Assembly: GCA_025355995.1 (NCBI GenBank)
Contig: JANXYQ010000075.1
Location: 62,001 to 126,000, forward strand
Origin: Spirochaetaceae bacterium
GTDB lineage: Bacteria > Spirochaetota > Spirochaetia > Treponematales > Rectinemataceae
Length of the DNA stretch: 64,000 nucleotides
Direction: 5' to 3'
In this document: one piece after another, positions 44,337 through 51,723 of the stretch
How the letters are laid out: the number at the start of each line of letters is the position of its first letter
Numbering within the stretch: position 1 is the stretch's first letter
The notes under the pieces: generated by a model
The model's database searches: none
Seen by the model: only the letters and a program-made list of their open reading frames with translations
Told to the model about the DNA's origin: nothing
Program-made: the position numbers and the translations under genes

Positions 44337-45730
44337 AGGTTCGCCTCTCGCGCGGGCTCAAGGATCGGCTATCAACGGCCGAGTCCTTCTACCGGGGCAT
44401 TCGGCCCTGGCTCCTCGTCCGCGAGGAGGACGCCGTCCTCATCGTCCCTCCCAATCGCGTCTACAAGCTCGGCGGCTCGGCCCTGGGCGTCTTCTCCTGG
44501 CTCGACTCGGGCGGGCATCTCGCGGAGATGCCGGGCTTGGCAGGGCTGCCGCGGGCCGCCGGGATCGGGGCGGGCGAGGGGAGGGCCGCCGATGATAGGG
44601 CCGGCGAGCTCCTCTCCTTCTTCGAGGAGCTCCGCGCCGCCTATGAGGGCAGGGCGCCCGCGGGACCGACTGGCTTCGGCCGCGTCGCCTACGACTTCTC
44701 CTTCACGAAGCTGCCCATCCTCGGCGAGCTCGCCCTGACCTACCGCTGCAACGAGCGCTGCCTCTTCTGCTACGCCGCCTGCGGCGATTCCTCCTGCAGC
44801 TCGCCCTCTCTCGTAGACGCGGCCGCGGAGGCCGGCTCTGCGGAGGAGCTTTCTACCGAGCAGTGGAAGGCGATCATCCGCGTCTTCAAGGACGAGGCCA
44901 AGATACCATTCTTCTCGTTCACGGGCGGCGAGCCCCTGCTCAGGAGCGACCTCGAGGAGCTGGCGGCCTACGCGGCGAGCCTGGGCCTTCGCGTCAACCT
45001 GATCACGAACGGCAGTCTCGCGACTCCCGCGAGGGCGGCCTCGCTGAAGGCCGCGGGAATAGACACGGCTCAGGTGAGCCTGGAGAGCCCGGAGAGGGCG
45101 ATCCACGACGCGTTGTGCGGCGTCGAGGGCGCCTGGGAGCGCACGGTCGCCGGCATCGGGGCGCTCCGGGAGGCCGGGGTCGCGGTGCAGACCAACAGCA
45201 CCCTCACGACCCTCAATCGGGAGAGCCTCCTCGCCCTGCCCGCCTTCCTCGCGGGCCTCGGCGTGGATCGCTTCTCGATGAACCTCTTCATCCCCGCGGG
45301 GCGCGGCCTCGAGGCGGACTCCCTCTTCGTGAGCTACGCCGAGGCCGGTCCCCTCGTCGATGCGGTGCGGCGCGCCGCGCACCTGGCCGGCAGGACCTTC
45401 TTCTGGTACAGCCCGACCCCCTATTGCCTCTACAACCCCGTCGCCAGGGGCCTCGGCAACAAGAGCTGCGCGGCGGCGGATGGCCTCGTGCACGTCAATC
45501 CCCGCGGCGAGATCCTGCCCTGCTCCTCCTGGCCCGAGAGCCTGGGCTCGCTGACCTCGGGCATATTCAAGGACATCTGGTTCTCGCGGCGGGCCGAGTT
45601 CTTCAAGAAGAAGCGGTTCGCGCCGGAGCGTTGCTCGGCCTGCGATACCTTCGTCGCCTGTCAGGGCGCCTGCCCCCTCTACTGGGCCTACGCGGGCGAG
45701 TCCGAATTGGCAGAAAAGGGGAGTGCTTGA
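44333..45730 (+). CDS. Radical SAM/SPASM protein with PqqD-like N-terminal domain
   Basis: Probable peptide or protein maturase of 465 residues. Residues about 20-70 (VREEDAVLIVPPNRVYKLGG) resemble a PqqD-like RiPP recognition element that would bind its substrate. The radical SAM domain has CNERCLFC (Cys139, Cys143, Cys146) for the SAM-binding cluster and the FTGGEPLLR motif. A SPASM-type C-terminal domain carries Cys379, Cys397 and the set Cys434, 437, 443 and 447 for auxiliary iron-sulfur clusters. The start is a TTG that overlaps the stop of the Cys-repeat protein gene, and its own stop overlaps the next gene. SPASM enzymes with a recognition domain form thioether or carbon-carbon links in neighbouring peptides, so the Cys-repeat tail is the obvious target. 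Confidence 0.92.
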   Translation: MKVRLSRGLKDRLSTAESFYRGIRPWLLVREEDAVLIVPPNRVYKLGGSALGVFSWLDSGGHLAEMPGLAGLPRAAGIGAGEGRAADDRAGELLSFFEELRAAYEGRAPAGPTGFGRVAYDFSFTKLPILGELALTYRCNERCLFCYAACGDSSCSSPSLVDAAAEAGSAEELSTEQWKAIIRVFKDEAKIPFFSFTGGEPLLRSDLEELAAYAASLGLRVNLITNGSLATPARAASLKAAGIDTAQVSLESPERAIHDALCGVEGAWERTVAGIGALREAGVAVQTNSTLTTLNRESLLALPAFLAGLGVDRFSMNLFIPAGRGLEADSLFVSYAEAGPLVDAVRRAAHLAGRTFFWYSPTPYCLYNPVARGLGNKSCAAADGLVHVNPRGEILPCSSWPESLGSLTSGIFKDIWFSRRAEFFKKKRFAPERCSACDTFVACQGACPLYWAYAGESELAEKGSA

Positions 45731-46629
45731 TGCAGGACGACTTCAGGTTCTTCAAATTGGGCTTCGCCTCCAGGCTCATCCTCGCGGGCGGCCTCTTCGC
45801 CGCCGGCATCGCTCTCGAGCTCGCGCTCCGAGCGAGCATGTTCTTCCCCGGCCTCGCGGTCCTCGCCGCCGGATGGCTGCCCCTCATGCTCAGGAAGGCC
45901 ACGAACAAGCCCGAGGACCAGGGCCTCGAGGAATGGCGGCCCGTGCCCCTGTCCGAGGTGGACAAGCTCGACGACGCCCTGCGCGAGTCCAAGAAGCTGC
46001 GGTCCAAGACGAGGAGCCTGTCCTCGGGAGTCGCCCTCGGCCTGGGCATCCCCGTCCTCGTCGTGTTCCTCGGCCTCTGCGCGGCCTTCGACCGCACCGA
46101 TGCCTATTTCGTCGGCGTGAACGCCGCCGCCCTCCTGGTTCCCGCGCTCTTCTTCGGCCGGGTCAGGGTCTTCACCCCCGCCGATATCGCGATGAAGATG
46201 CCCTGCTTCCGCGCCCTCCTGGCCGAGATGCCGGCCGAGGGCGTCACCGTCGCGCCCTACCTCCGCTTCGACAAGGACCGCTCGGGCGCGGACGTGCCCG
46301 AGGACCTTCGGCTCCTGTACGAGCTCAAGCGCCCTCCGGCCGACCTCGTCGGCATACAGGTGCAGGCCGCCGTCAACAACGGCCCGAACGGCGCGGTGCC
46401 CTACATGTACGCGGTCATCCTCACCAAGGGAAAGGACGGCCCCTCGTACAAGGTCGCGCAGCGCATCAAATCGGCGGGCTACGAGATCGAGGTCGGCGGG
46501 GACGAGCAGTACGGGACCGTCGTGCTGCGCCAGGCCACGGACGACGGCGGCTACGAGACGAGCCCCGACGACTGCAGGAAGCTCCTGCGGCTCTGCCTCA
46601 AGGCCCTGGCGGCGCTGGCCGCGGCCTAG
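45730..46629 (+). CDS. Membrane protein of the Cys-repeat/radical SAM operon
   Basis: A 299-residue protein of no recognised family. Four hydrophobic helices lie in the first half as two pairs (SRLILAGGLFAAGIALELAL, FFPGLAVLAAGWLPLML, then VALGLGIPVLVVFLGLCAAF and VGVNAAALLVPALFFG), separated by a charged cytoplasmic loop. The C-terminal soluble domain of about 150 residues is a mixed alpha/beta fold (VGIQVQAAVNNGPNGAVPYM). Its ATG overlaps the radical SAM stop by one base (TGATG). It ends the four-gene unit and converges on the isomerase gene. Confidence 0.78.
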   Translation: MQDDFRFFKLGFASRLILAGGLFAAGIALELALRASMFFPGLAVLAAGWLPLMLRKATNKPEDQGLEEWRPVPLSEVDKLDDALRESKKLRSKTRSLSSGVALGLGIPVLVVFLGLCAAFDRTDAYFVGVNAAALLVPALFFGRVRVFTPADIAMKMPCFRALLAEMPAEGVTVAPYLRFDKDRSGADVPEDLRLLYELKRPPADLVGIQVQAAVNNGPNGAVPYMYAVILTKGKDGPSYKVAQRIKSAGYEIEVGGDEQYGTVVLRQATDDGGYETSPDDCRKLLRLCLKALAALAAA

Positions 46630-46638
46630 GGTCGGTTG

Positions 46639-47961
46639 TTATTCTATTACCTTCCAGCCCGTGATGCGCGCCAGGGCCCGGAAGGGGCGCATGAAATCCC
46701 CGTAGACCACCGAAGCGTGGTGGGCGATCCCGTTGTCGACGACCTTGGCCAGCACTTCCTTCACGCTGTCCTCGAAGGTGGCCTTCATGTAGGTGCCGCG
46801 CAGCTCCTTGTCCATGGGCACCGCCTCGGCCTTCTGGATGAAGAGGCGGTACTCGGTACCCGCCGAATCGAGGCGGAATATGGAGAGCTCGCCGCTCTTC
46901 AGCACGAAATCGGCGGTCACGCCCTTGCCCCCGGCGAAGTAGGTGTCGAGGGATCGCACGCACCTGCCGTCCCATAGATTGCAGGGGGCCACTCCGCAGT
47001 GCCAGAAGAGGGCGTAGTTTTGCTCGAAATTCACCTGGGAGAAATCGAATAGGAAGGGCGTCTCGGCCCCTATCGCGCGATGGCCGAGCATGGAGAGGGC
47101 TCCCTCCAGGTCCCCCTCGCAGGCCAGGATGCGGTCCTCGGACTGGAGCAGGGACATGGCCGCGCAGGGCGATATGCCGTAGCCGGCGGCGAACTCGGGC
47201 CAGCAGCGGATGGCCAGGGCGTCGATGCCCTTCGCGTCCAGGAAGGAGGCGAGCTTGGCGCTGAGCTCGGCGACCTTGTCGAGCTGGACCTCCGTGATCC
47301 CCGAGGCGTCGAAAACCTCGAGGAGGCGCTTTCTCCGCGCCTCGACCGCGGATGCCTCGACCGCCTGGCCCCAAACGTCCTCGAGCGCGTAGTGGTCGAT
47401 GAGGATGCCCAACTCCTTGTAGACGTTGGGGTCGTAGACGCCGAGGTTGAAGAAGCCGTGGGCCCTGTACCCGAGGATGGCGACGCGAGCCGTCCGGAAG
47501 CGCGCGAGGATGCGGATCGCGTCGACCCAATCCTCGTCTATCCTCGAACCGATCGTGACCGTGTAGTTGCGGATCCCGGATTTGTAGAGGTTCGAGGCGT
47601 TCAGGTTGACTCCGCAGACCGAGTTGAGCCGGATCTTGCCCCCGTCGTAGGGGAGCTCGTCGAGGCCCCACAGCAGGACCGGCTTGGCCAGCACCTTCTC
47701 GATCTCGAGAACGAGATGGCCTAGGTGAAAGGTGCCGCTTATGCAGACGAGGCCGTCCACGTTTCTCGCGTTCAGGAACAGGGCGGCGCTCCGCGCCTCC
47801 TCCGGCTCGATCACGAGCCCCTCCACGACAGCCCACTCCACGTCGGAGAGACTCGAGAGCTCCTTCTTGAGTCCGGCGAAAATCTCCTCCGCGGCCTTCC
47901 AGTCGAAGGTTTTTCTCGCGAGGCAGACCAGTCCGAGGGTAATTCGATGTTTCTTCGCCAT
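46639..47961 (-). CDS. L-fucose/L-arabinose isomerase-like protein, probable sulfoquinovose isomerase
   Basis: Ketol isomerase of 440 residues in the L-fucose-isomerase-like superfamily (COG2407). The N-terminal Rossmann-like half carries GLDELPYDGGKIRLNSVCGV. The metal-binding region includes RCWPEF and later acidic and His residues (FWHCGVAPCNLWD). In several sulfoglycolytic clusters a relative converts sulfoquinovose to 6-deoxy-6-sulfofructose, the substrate of the transketolase encoded next door; that role is inferred from context. The ATG has AAGGAG upstream, and a promoter with two operator-like sites precedes it. It is transcribed apart from the main sqw genes. Confidence 0.85.
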   Translation of the reverse strand: MAKKHRITLGLVCLARKTFDWKAAEEIFAGLKKELSSLSDVEWAVVEGLVIEPEEARSAALFLNARNVDGLVCISGTFHLGHLVLEIEKVLAKPVLLWGLDELPYDGGKIRLNSVCGVNLNASNLYKSGIRNYTVTIGSRIDEDWVDAIRILARFRTARVAILGYRAHGFFNLGVYDPNVYKELGILIDHYALEDVWGQAVEASAVEARRKRLLEVFDASGITEVQLDKVAELSAKLASFLDAKGIDALAIRCWPEFAAGYGISPCAAMSLLQSEDRILACEGDLEGALSMLGHRAIGAETPFLFDFSQVNFEQNYALFWHCGVAPCNLWDGRCVRSLDTYFAGGKGVTADFVLKSGELSIFRLDSAGTEYRLFIQKAEAVPMDKELRGTYMKATFEDSVKEVLAKVVDNGIAHHASVVYGDFMRPFRALARITGWKVIE

Positions 47962-47999
47962 ATGAGCGCTCCTTGCCGAGCGGGGGAAAGAAAACCACT

Positions 48000-48011
48000 T
48001 GTTTTCGATAC
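48000..48011. promoter_or_regulatory. Degenerate ROK operator downstream of the isomerase promoter
   Basis: Minus-strand ATCGAAAACAAA keeps the first nine bases of the full site 50 bases upstream. It would lie about 16 bases after the -10 box, where a bound repressor could block transcription or form a loop with the second site. Confidence 0.45.
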
Positions 48012-48026
48012 CCCGCTAGAGGCCAG

Positions 48027-48055
48027 TATAGGGGCTCGATGGGAAAGACGCAATT
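48027..48055 (-). promoter_or_regulatory. Promoter of the isomerase gene
   Basis: On the minus strand, TTGCGT (48050-48055) and TATACT (48027-48032) are exactly 17 bases apart. Operator-like sequences flank it on both sides. Confidence 0.7.
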
Positions 48056-48061
48056 ATAAAA

Positions 48062-48073
48062 ATCGAAAACGAT
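48062..48073. promoter_or_regulatory. Operator-like site ATCGAAAACGAT
   Basis: A dyad of the type ATCGAWAWCGAT, seven bases upstream of the isomerase -35 box. The same motif occurs at the transketolase/regulator promoter and upstream of the binding-protein gene. Confidence 0.65.
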
Positions 48074-48091
48074 ATAAAGCCAAGTCCACGC

Positions 48092-49279
48092 TCAATCCGC
48101 CTTCCAAGCCCAGTCTTCCTCTATAAGGGAGTAGCAGAGACCGATAGCCGCGGCCTCCGCGCCGCTGCTCCTGTATAAAAACTCGCGGGGGAGCCAGGAG
48201 GGAGGCCGATCGAGATCGATCATTCCGCCGATCCAGGAGCGGATCATGGCTATGGGCTCGCTCAGGATCGAAAAAAGCTCCCCGGAGACGACGACGAGAT
48301 CGGGGGAAAAGGCGGCGCAGATATCGAGGAGGGCCTCGCAGAAGGCCTTATAGGCCGGTTCGATCAGCCGCAGGGTTTCCCCCCCTCCGTTTTCCGCGTC
48401 CTGCCGCAGCGAGGAGGCGATGTCCTCCCTGGAACGGCCTGGCAGGAGTCGCCTAAGCTCCCGGGCGGAGAAAACCGTGTCGAGGCAGCCGATTCGGCCG
48501 CATTCGCAGCGCATTTCCGAGGAAGGGACTCGAATGTGGCCCATCTCGCCCTCGTCGAGGAGGATGCGGCCATCTTGTATCAAGGCATGGGCGGCTCCCG
48601 CCCTCGCCGAGACGTAGAGGATCCTTTGGTAATCCTTGCCGAGGCTGCCATCGCTCAAGAGTTGCCGCGCGAGGCCGGCGACATTGTGGCGGCAGGCGAG
48701 GGGTAGTCCCGCGAGATGCCTGCGAATCAGCCTTCCCAGGTCGAGGTCCTTGAGGAAGGGCATGAGCCCATAGTGGAGGAGTATTCCCTTTTCCGGATCG
48801 TGCTGCCCCGGAAGGGCTAGGCCGATTCTCCGGATGCGGGGAATCCGTTGGCTGTTCCGCAACAGGAATCCAAGGAGGTGGCTGACGAAGGCGGCCTCGA
48901 GCGAGGCCTGGTCCTCGAGGATAGGCAGTTCGTCCCTGGAGACGTCCAGGACCGCCCCCGAGAAGCTGACGAGGGCCGAAAAAATGCCCGATTGATTGAA
49001 GGTTATCCCGAGATAGAGTTCCCGCTCGCCACTGAGGGCGTAGAGCTCGGCGGGGCGGCCCTTGGAGCGGATCGTCTCATCGGGCGACGCGGGCTGCCGT
49101 AGCGGAAGGACGTAGCCCTCATCCTCCAGCCACTTGAATAGGCTGATGAGGGTGTCCATGGAATAGCCGGAGAGTTGACGGACGCGCGCCTTGGAGAGGG
49201 GGCCATGGTCGCGGAGCAGGGCGACGACGTGGTTGCGCTTGTTAAGCTTCCGCTGATCGATGAGTTGGCCGAATGCCAT
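48092..49279 (-). CDS. ROK-family transcriptional regulator
   Basis: Repressor-type regulator of 395 residues. The N-terminal winged helix (GPLSKARVRQLSGYSMDTLI) is followed by a ROK domain with IGLALPGQHD and the zinc motif CECGRIGCLD. The sugar-kinase active-site block is altered, as expected for a sensor rather than a kinase. It is divergent from the transketolase genes across a promoter that holds the palindrome ATCGATATCGAT. It most likely represses the sulfoquinovose genes until a pathway sugar or sulfonate binds. AAGGAG precedes the ATG at 49279. Confidence 0.92.
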   Translation of the reverse strand: MAFGQLIDQRKLNKRNHVVALLRDHGPLSKARVRQLSGYSMDTLISLFKWLEDEGYVLPLRQPASPDETIRSKGRPAELYALSGERELYLGITFNQSGIFSALVSFSGAVLDVSRDELPILEDQASLEAAFVSHLLGFLLRNSQRIPRIRRIGLALPGQHDPEKGILLHYGLMPFLKDLDLGRLIRRHLAGLPLACRHNVAGLARQLLSDGSLGKDYQRILYVSARAGAAHALIQDGRILLDEGEMGHIRVPSSEMRCECGRIGCLDTVFSARELRRLLPGRSREDIASSLRQDAENGGGETLRLIEPAYKAFCEALLDICAAFSPDLVVVSGELFSILSEPIAMIRSWIGGMIDLDRPPSWLPREFLYRSSGAEAAAIGLCYSLIEEDWAWKAD

Positions 49280-49304
49280 GGGGCTTCCCGACTCCTTTCC
49301 ATTA

Positions 49305-49334
49305 TTGACAAATAATCGATATCGATATTAATAT
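49305..49334 (+). promoter_or_regulatory. Promoter of the split transketolase operon
   Basis: TTGACA (49305-49310) and TAATAT (49329-49334) are 18 bases apart. The operator palindrome lies wholly between the two boxes, so its bound regulator must exclude RNA polymerase. A divergent promoter for the ROK gene probably overlaps it. Confidence 0.7.
49315..49326. promoter_or_regulatory. Perfect operator palindrome ATCGATATCGAT
   Basis: A 12-bp perfect palindrome in the gap between the ROK gene and the transketolase genes. It is the most symmetrical copy of the motif found in front of three transcription units in the sulfoquinovose cluster. Confidence 0.7.
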
Positions 49335-49420
49335 GCAATCACAATAAGTGGAAGTGCTAATCGATGATACCCTGTGGCCCGTACTTTAGCCAGGTAGTCA
49401 TCTCGAGGAGGGGCTCACGG

Positions 49421-50242
49421 ATGAATGAGGCTGAAGTCCTGGCGATAGAGGCCCTCGCCAGGGAGATGCGTATCCTTACGATCGAGATGATCGCGACTCT
49501 AGGCGTCGGGCATATAGGCGGTTCCCTGTCGATAATAGAGCTCCTTGCCCTCCTCTACGGCCGGCGTCTCCGCGTCGACGGCGCGAGGCCGTATTGGCCC
49601 GAGCGGGACCGCTTCGTGCTTTCAAAGGGCCATGCGGGCCCCGCCCTCTACGCGGCCCTAAGCCTCAGGGGCTTCTTCCCCCGAGAATGGCTATCGACCC
49701 TCAACAAGGGAGGCACGCGGCTTCCCTCGCACTGCGACCGGACCAAGACTCCGGGCATCGACATGAGCACGGGCTCCCTCGGCCAGGGCATTTCGGCGGC
49801 CTGCGGCATGGCCAAGGCCCTCCTTATGAACGGCTCCGCCTCCCGCGTGTACTGCGTCGTGGGCGACGGGGAGTGCGACGAGGGCCAGGTTTGGGAATCC
49901 GCGCAGTTCGCGGCCCACCAGAAGCTCGGCAACCTGATAGCTTTCACCGATCGCAACCGTCTCCAGATAGACGGCTATACAGACGAGGTTCTGGGCCTTG
50001 GCGACCTGGCGGCGAAATGGGGGGCCTTCGGTTGGTTCGCGCAACGCGTGGACGGCCACGACATCGCCGCCATGGACGTCGCGTTGGATACGGCCATAGC
50101 CGAGGCCGGGGACAGGCCCTCGATGATCGTCCTCGATACGATCAAGGGCAAGGGCTGCTCCTTCTGCGAGGGCGATCCCGGCAACCATAACATGAGCATG
50201 AGCATGGTCCAAGCGAGAGCGGCCATAGCCGCCCTGGGATAA
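49421..50242 (+). CDS. sqwG: Transketolase N-terminal subunit, probable sulfofructose transketolase subunit
   Basis: Thiamine-diphosphate-binding half of a two-gene transketolase, 273 residues. The N-terminal HIGGSLSIIELLALLYG, the cofactor motif GDGECDEGQVWE and the Asn-containing TDRNRLQIDG are typical. The start at 49421 follows GAGGAGGGG. In this context, beside a sulfoquinovosidase, an RpiB-like isomerase and an iron alcohol dehydrogenase, it matches SqwG of the sulfo-transketolase pathway, which cleaves 6-deoxy-6-sulfofructose and later sulfoerythrulose, transferring two-carbon units to glyceraldehyde 3-phosphate. Symbol assignment by order (G then H) is tentative; a plain pentose-phosphate role is less likely. 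Confidence 0.85.
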   Translation: MNEAEVLAIEALAREMRILTIEMIATLGVGHIGGSLSIIELLALLYGRRLRVDGARPYWPERDRFVLSKGHAGPALYAALSLRGFFPREWLSTLNKGGTRLPSHCDRTKTPGIDMSTGSLGQGISAACGMAKALLMNGSASRVYCVVGDGECDEGQVWESAQFAAHQKLGNLIAFTDRNRLQIDGYTDEVLGLGDLAAKWGAFGWFAQRVDGHDIAAMDVALDTAIAEAGDRPSMIVLDTIKGKGCSFCEGDPGNHNMSMSMVQARAAIAALG

Positions 50243-50253
50243 GGAGAGAATCC

Positions 50254-51204
50254 ATGGCGGAAGGGCCGCAGGAGATGAGGGCGGTCTACGCCCGGACCCT
50301 CGTGGAGCTCGGGGACGAGAATCCCGAGCTGGTGGTAGTGGAGGCCGACCTGATGAAGGCGACCGGCACGGGCGTCTTCGCGAAAGCCCATCCGGGGCAA
50401 GCGATCAACGTGGGCGTCGCCGAGGCCAGCCTCGCGAGCGTCGCGGCGGGACTCTCGGTCGAGGGCAAGATTCCCTTCGCCGCGACTTTCGCCTGCTTCG
50501 CGAGCCGGCGCGCCTTCGACCAGTTCTTCCTCTCGGCCAACTACGCCCGCCTGAACGTGAAGCTCGTCGGCACCGACCCGGGCGTGACCGCAGGCTTCAA
50601 CGGCGGCACTCACATGCCCTTCGAGGACCTGGCCCTGATGCGGGCCGTACCCGGCCTGCGCATCGTCGAGCCCAGCGATCCCGTGTCGCTCGCGGCCTTC
50701 GTCCGCCTCGCCGCCTCCACCTACGGCTGCGTCTACCTGCGCCTCCAGCGCAAGGCCGCGCCCGCGCTCTATGACGCGGGGGAGAGCTTCGAGTGGGGGA
50801 GGGCCAAGATCATCCGGGACGCGCGGCAGTCGGGACGCGAGGACGCGGTCGTCGTCGCCCTGGGCGCGCTGATGGTCGGGGAGGCGCTGATGGCGGCGGA
50901 TATCCTGGCGGCCGGGGGGCTCGGCGTTACGGTCATCGACGCCCTCTGCCTGAAGCCCCTCGATACGGCCCTCATCCTGGAGCGGGCGAGACTCTGTCCC
51001 AAGCTCGTCACGGCGGAAAACCACCAGGCCTCGGGCGCCCTGGGCTCGGCCGTGGCGGAGGCGGTCGCCGAGGCGGGGCTCTCGCTGCGCTTCGCGCGGG
51101 TCGGCGTGAAGGACGAGTTCGGCGAGGTGGGCACGCAGGATTGGCTGCAGGAGCGCTTCGGCCTCACGGCCGCCAATATCGCCGCGACGATCCGGTCGCT
51201 CTAG
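50254..51204 (+). CDS. sqwH: Transketolase C-terminal subunit, probable sulfofructose transketolase subunit
   Basis: Pyrimidine-binding and C-terminal half of the split transketolase, 316 residues. The conserved Glu that activates thiamine lies in NVGVAEASLASVAAGL, and the domain continues with TDPGVTAGFNGGTHMPFEDL, where a His faces the substrate. The last domain (GLGVTVIDALCLKPLD) is the usual transketolase C-terminal fold. It begins 11 bases after the first subunit with AAGGAGAG upstream. The two products must assemble to be active. Confidence 0.86.
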   Translation: MAEGPQEMRAVYARTLVELGDENPELVVVEADLMKATGTGVFAKAHPGQAINVGVAEASLASVAAGLSVEGKIPFAATFACFASRRAFDQFFLSANYARLNVKLVGTDPGVTAGFNGGTHMPFEDLALMRAVPGLRIVEPSDPVSLAAFVRLAASTYGCVYLRLQRKAAPALYDAGESFEWGRAKIIRDARQSGREDAVVVALGALMVGEALMAADILAAGGLGVTVIDALCLKPLDTALILERARLCPKLVTAENHQASGALGSAVAEAVAEAGLSLRFARVGVKDEFGEVGTQDWLQERFGLTAANIAATIRSL

Positions 51205-51227
51205 CGAACAAAGGAAAGGACGGACCA

Positions 51228-51713
51228 ATGGCTCAGAAGATGAAGATCGCGATCGCCTCGGATCTCTCGGGCTTTCCCCTCAAGCAGGAGATAGCGAAGT
51301 ACCTCGCCGAGAGGGGCGATGTAGAGCTCCTCGATTTCGGAATCGAGAGCGCCGACGCGCCCAAGCCCTATTTCGAGCAGGCGCCAAAAATTGCCAAGGC
51401 CATCCAGTCCGGCGAGGCCGAAAAGGGCATCCTGGTCTGCGGGACGGGCCAGGGCATGGCCATCGTCGCCAACAAGCACAAGGGCGTGTACGCCTGCGTG
51501 GTCGACGACCTCTTCTCGGGCGAGAGGGCGAAGATCGTCAACAACGCCAACGTGATTACGCTGGGCGGGTGGATCACCGCCCCCTTCCTCGGCTGCCAGA
51601 TCGTGGAAGCCTGGCTCTCGGTGGCCTTCGCCCAGAAGATGGAGTTCAAGAGGGACTTCCTGACGAACGCCTTCAACCAGGTCGTAGAGATCGAGAAACG
51701 CAATTTCTCCTGA
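51228..51713 (+). CDS. sqwI: RpiB/LacAB-family isomerase, probable 4-deoxy-4-sulfoerythrose isomerase
   Basis: Small isomerase of 161 residues. The RpiB-type active-site segment GILVCGTGQGMAIVANKHKG is intact with its Cys. The segment that normally reads REHNDANV in ribose-5-phosphate isomerase B is KIVNNANV here, so a conserved His that helps in phosphate-sugar isomerisation is missing. This fits a substrate with a sulfonate and no phosphate. In the sulfo-transketolase route SqwI converts 4-deoxy-4-sulfoerythrose to sulfoerythrulose, which the transketolase then cleaves again. The assignment comes from gene context plus this change. Confidence 0.84.
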   Translation: MAQKMKIAIASDLSGFPLKQEIAKYLAERGDVELLDFGIESADAPKPYFEQAPKIAKAIQSGEAEKGILVCGTGQGMAIVANKHKGVYACVVDDLFSGERAKIVNNANVITLGGWITAPFLGCQIVEAWLSVAFAQKMEFKRDFLTNAFNQVVEIEKRNFS

Positions 51714-51723
51714 GCGCGGCGGC

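Noticed and set aside
49421-51713. Transketolase and RpiB-like genes as ordinary pentose-phosphate enzymes
   Set aside because: They are split from a cluster with a sulfoquinovosidase, an organosulfonate-type exporter and a shared operator, and the RpiB-like protein lacks a conserved His. A pentose-phosphate role remains possible but is less likely.
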